Shown here one piece after another: positions 63,601 to 64,000 of a stretch of DNA of 64,000 bases. The notes beneath the pieces are model-generated. The model worked only from the letters and a program-made list of their open reading frames with translations. It had not been told where the DNA came from and searched no databases. Both the position numbers and the translations under genes were made by a program. Position 1 is the first letter of the stretch. The number at the start of each line of letters is the position of its first letter. The DNA comes from Caecitellus pseudoparvulus (lineage: Eukaryota; Bigyra: Bicosoecida), in assembly GCA_965644315.1 (NCBI GenBank), contig CBFFRQ010000013.1:558001-622000 (forward strand). Reading direction: 5' to 3'.

Positions 63601-64000
63601 GGCAGGCAGCATGACGAACACCTGGCGCAGCAGCTCGTCCAGCACTGACCAGAAGGTCTTGCTGGTGACGTCGGCTGTGACCAGCTTCACGACTCGTGTG
63701 AAGGCCATGGTGCGGGCAGTGGCAGACTGGGCTGCGCGCAGCAAGGCAGCTTTCTCCAACACCACGCCGGCCGTGTCCGTGATGTGCTGCATGGTGGCAA
63801 TGTCATCGTCCCCGAAGGCCAGCACGGCCCGCTGCGCGGCCCTGGAGGTGGAGGGGCCCAGTTTGTTGATGGCTTGAATCACGGCCACAACACGTCCAGA
63901 GCGGTCTGCCACTGGCATGCACAGCAGGGACTGCGTGCGGTACCCCGTTCGCTTGTCCATGGCGGGATCAAACCGCGCGTCTTGGGCGACATCAGGGATG
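60667..64000 (-). CDS. GAF-domain cyclic-nucleotide 3',5'-phosphodiesterase, N-terminus beyond the window
   Basis: The frame is open to the right edge and codes there for a GAF core (DVAQDARFDPAMDKRTGYRT, then QSLLCMPV and AVIQAINKLG), so the ATG at 63,960 is internal. A second GAF follows (FTRVVKLVTADVTS...TLLAVPI...GVVQLVNKSDG), interrupted by a Ser/Gly-rich insertion. Next come a long Ser/Arg/Gly-rich linker and the class I PDE catalytic domain at about 61,900-60,960: NPYHNWYHAVSV, LGGLCHDVDHPGMNNQYAIN, LENHHAAVMF, IIVHCADVDNPAM. These supply the His/Asp metal ligands (H, HD, D). A Gln-containing pocket segment (KSQVGFSTFVIKPLF) is present. The tail is Ser-rich. Expected to hydrolyse cAMP and/or cGMP under GAF control, as in animal PDE2/5/6/11-type enzymes. 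Confidence 0.9.
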   Translation of the reverse strand, partial: IPDVAQDARFDPAMDKRTGYRTQSLLCMPVADRSGRVVAVIQAINKLGPSTSRAAQRAVLAFGDDDIATMQHITDTAGVVLEKAALLRAAQSATARTMAFTRVVKLVTADVTSKTFWSVLDELLRQVFVMLPAQKVTFFLVDEMNQNLQGRTFSAEEGAAGALARAQSDGAGGQVPSSPSLSPVMAAGIAAHRPSGPPGQPLLLTGISGVTGGSGAASGSSPTSSSGRRASHRRTVSSVADVDGEFSSSEVALGADIAGALAAGTLVGPQVVKDAWKHASFDKHADVAAHFRSRTLLAVPILRAQRRSVTAAGGGPSPSNTSTSSRDRSAGVPAPVAKKKPVGVVQLVNKSDGSPFTQEDVRLIEALATEVHTLISKHGLSALYERKLAETESEGGDNKNMKSLLGMYSSGGGYAAAPFVGTRRSMDDFETSSQGGAGVRRASMARRPRGSFTAVGRTTGLLGPVRSGNNLDTLREGEGDVAAALARFRAEAAGVPGKGSSGDDSAGGEQTAKPRGSIHLQQAPGSSADGRSTGGGGAASPRGRGSPTGKRRSMPPRVGSGLASPPTSPYKRQQSPRQDVQAEHGGEGMGSLSLGSFRRTRRKSDGSVSTAGSSLPAIPTTGPGSVTSGARRTRRGSAKSHLSRGSSPDSAHLGLLQGEQGATLADFDLQDGVYEWTALPPELVAAALAATPALPPTLTGRAESYESLTSWSFNAFDYDKAELQQFAVDMLLHGDLAPSLHVPQAALASFISAVSHLYRDNPYHNWYHAVSVMQNVFLAVETYGVCKAVLQPVDRLAALLGGLCHDVDHPGMNNQYAINSLSPLAVRYNDKSVLENHHAAVMFQLILREPSTALFPTAEPGLLRAFRSRAVSCILNTDMAHHMTMVNFMKQMPAEPLEYWCGEDAEKAPAFWPTDIIVHCADVDNPAMPDFANVRKWALAITQEFTNQVAAEKEAGLPFAPFMDGLQPPLAFAKSQVGFSTFVIKPLFSAAAGIFSELEPVLQQLNDNVERWKSLVAAQEVAQAAVSRQATALARAKSHSVASRPPSSAAASPPSEEKPAAQAATSGGGEEAEGGESSVRSSSPSRRRHTIAMPRGPSGKSTGQGGGDGK

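Overview
The window is nuclear DNA from a GC-rich, gene-dense single-celled eukaryote. Genes are intron-poor to moderately split. Nearly all the introns I could place are 62-122 bases long, start with GTGAG, GTAAG, GTGCG or similar, and end in AG. A homologue of a ciliary microtubule-associated EF-hand protein, a GAF-phosphodiesterase, a large Ser/Thr-rich FG-GAP surface protein and a TALE homeodomain protein fit a flagellated protist (alga or heterotroph, stramenopile-like). The lineage is inference only. Many genes sit tail to tail with 17-96 bases between stop codons.

Layout. 1-7.9 kb: an uncertain disordered ORF, a Golgi-type two-domain glycosyltransferase, a tiny three-exon LYR-motif gene and a TALE homeobox gene. 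8.6-25.0 kb: one giant gene for an extracellular FG-GAP propeller / Ser-Thr-Pro stalk / Cys-rich / multipass membrane protein of about 4217 residues. It is cut at 11,453 by a complete 3.7-kb PIF/Harbinger-type DNA transposon. The transposon has 23-bp perfect terminal inverted repeats, a TTA target duplication, a four-exon DDE transposase and a convergent four-exon accessory protein. Removing the element plus one TTA restores the reading frame exactly.

25.2-34.0 kb: a 94-residue membrane protein, a RibD/dCMP-type deaminase, a membrane-anchored sulfotransferase-JmjC fusion, a large degenerate EF-hand repeat protein and a glyoxalase/VOC protein. 34.5-52.1 kb: APC1 of the anaphase-promoting complex, a coactosin-like/ubiquitin-like/TKL kinase fusion, a Nup62/Nsp1-type nucleoporin whose repeats carry LLG instead of FG, and a cold-shock-domain ZNFX1/UPF1-like RNA helicase. 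52.2-64.0 kb: a five-exon K+-dependent Na+/Ca2+ exchanger, a lipoate-protein ligase, a DAG-lipase-like class 3 lipase, two small membrane proteins, and a GAF-GAF-cyclic-nucleotide phosphodiesterase that runs off the right edge.

There is no operon logic. Most genes are housekeeping or signalling genes placed side by side. The exchanger, the EF-hand protein and the phosphodiesterase could all belong to flagellar or second-messenger signalling (inference). No tRNA, rRNA or CRISPR was seen. Exon joins were worked out by hand from splice signals, frame continuity and family fit, and need transcript support.
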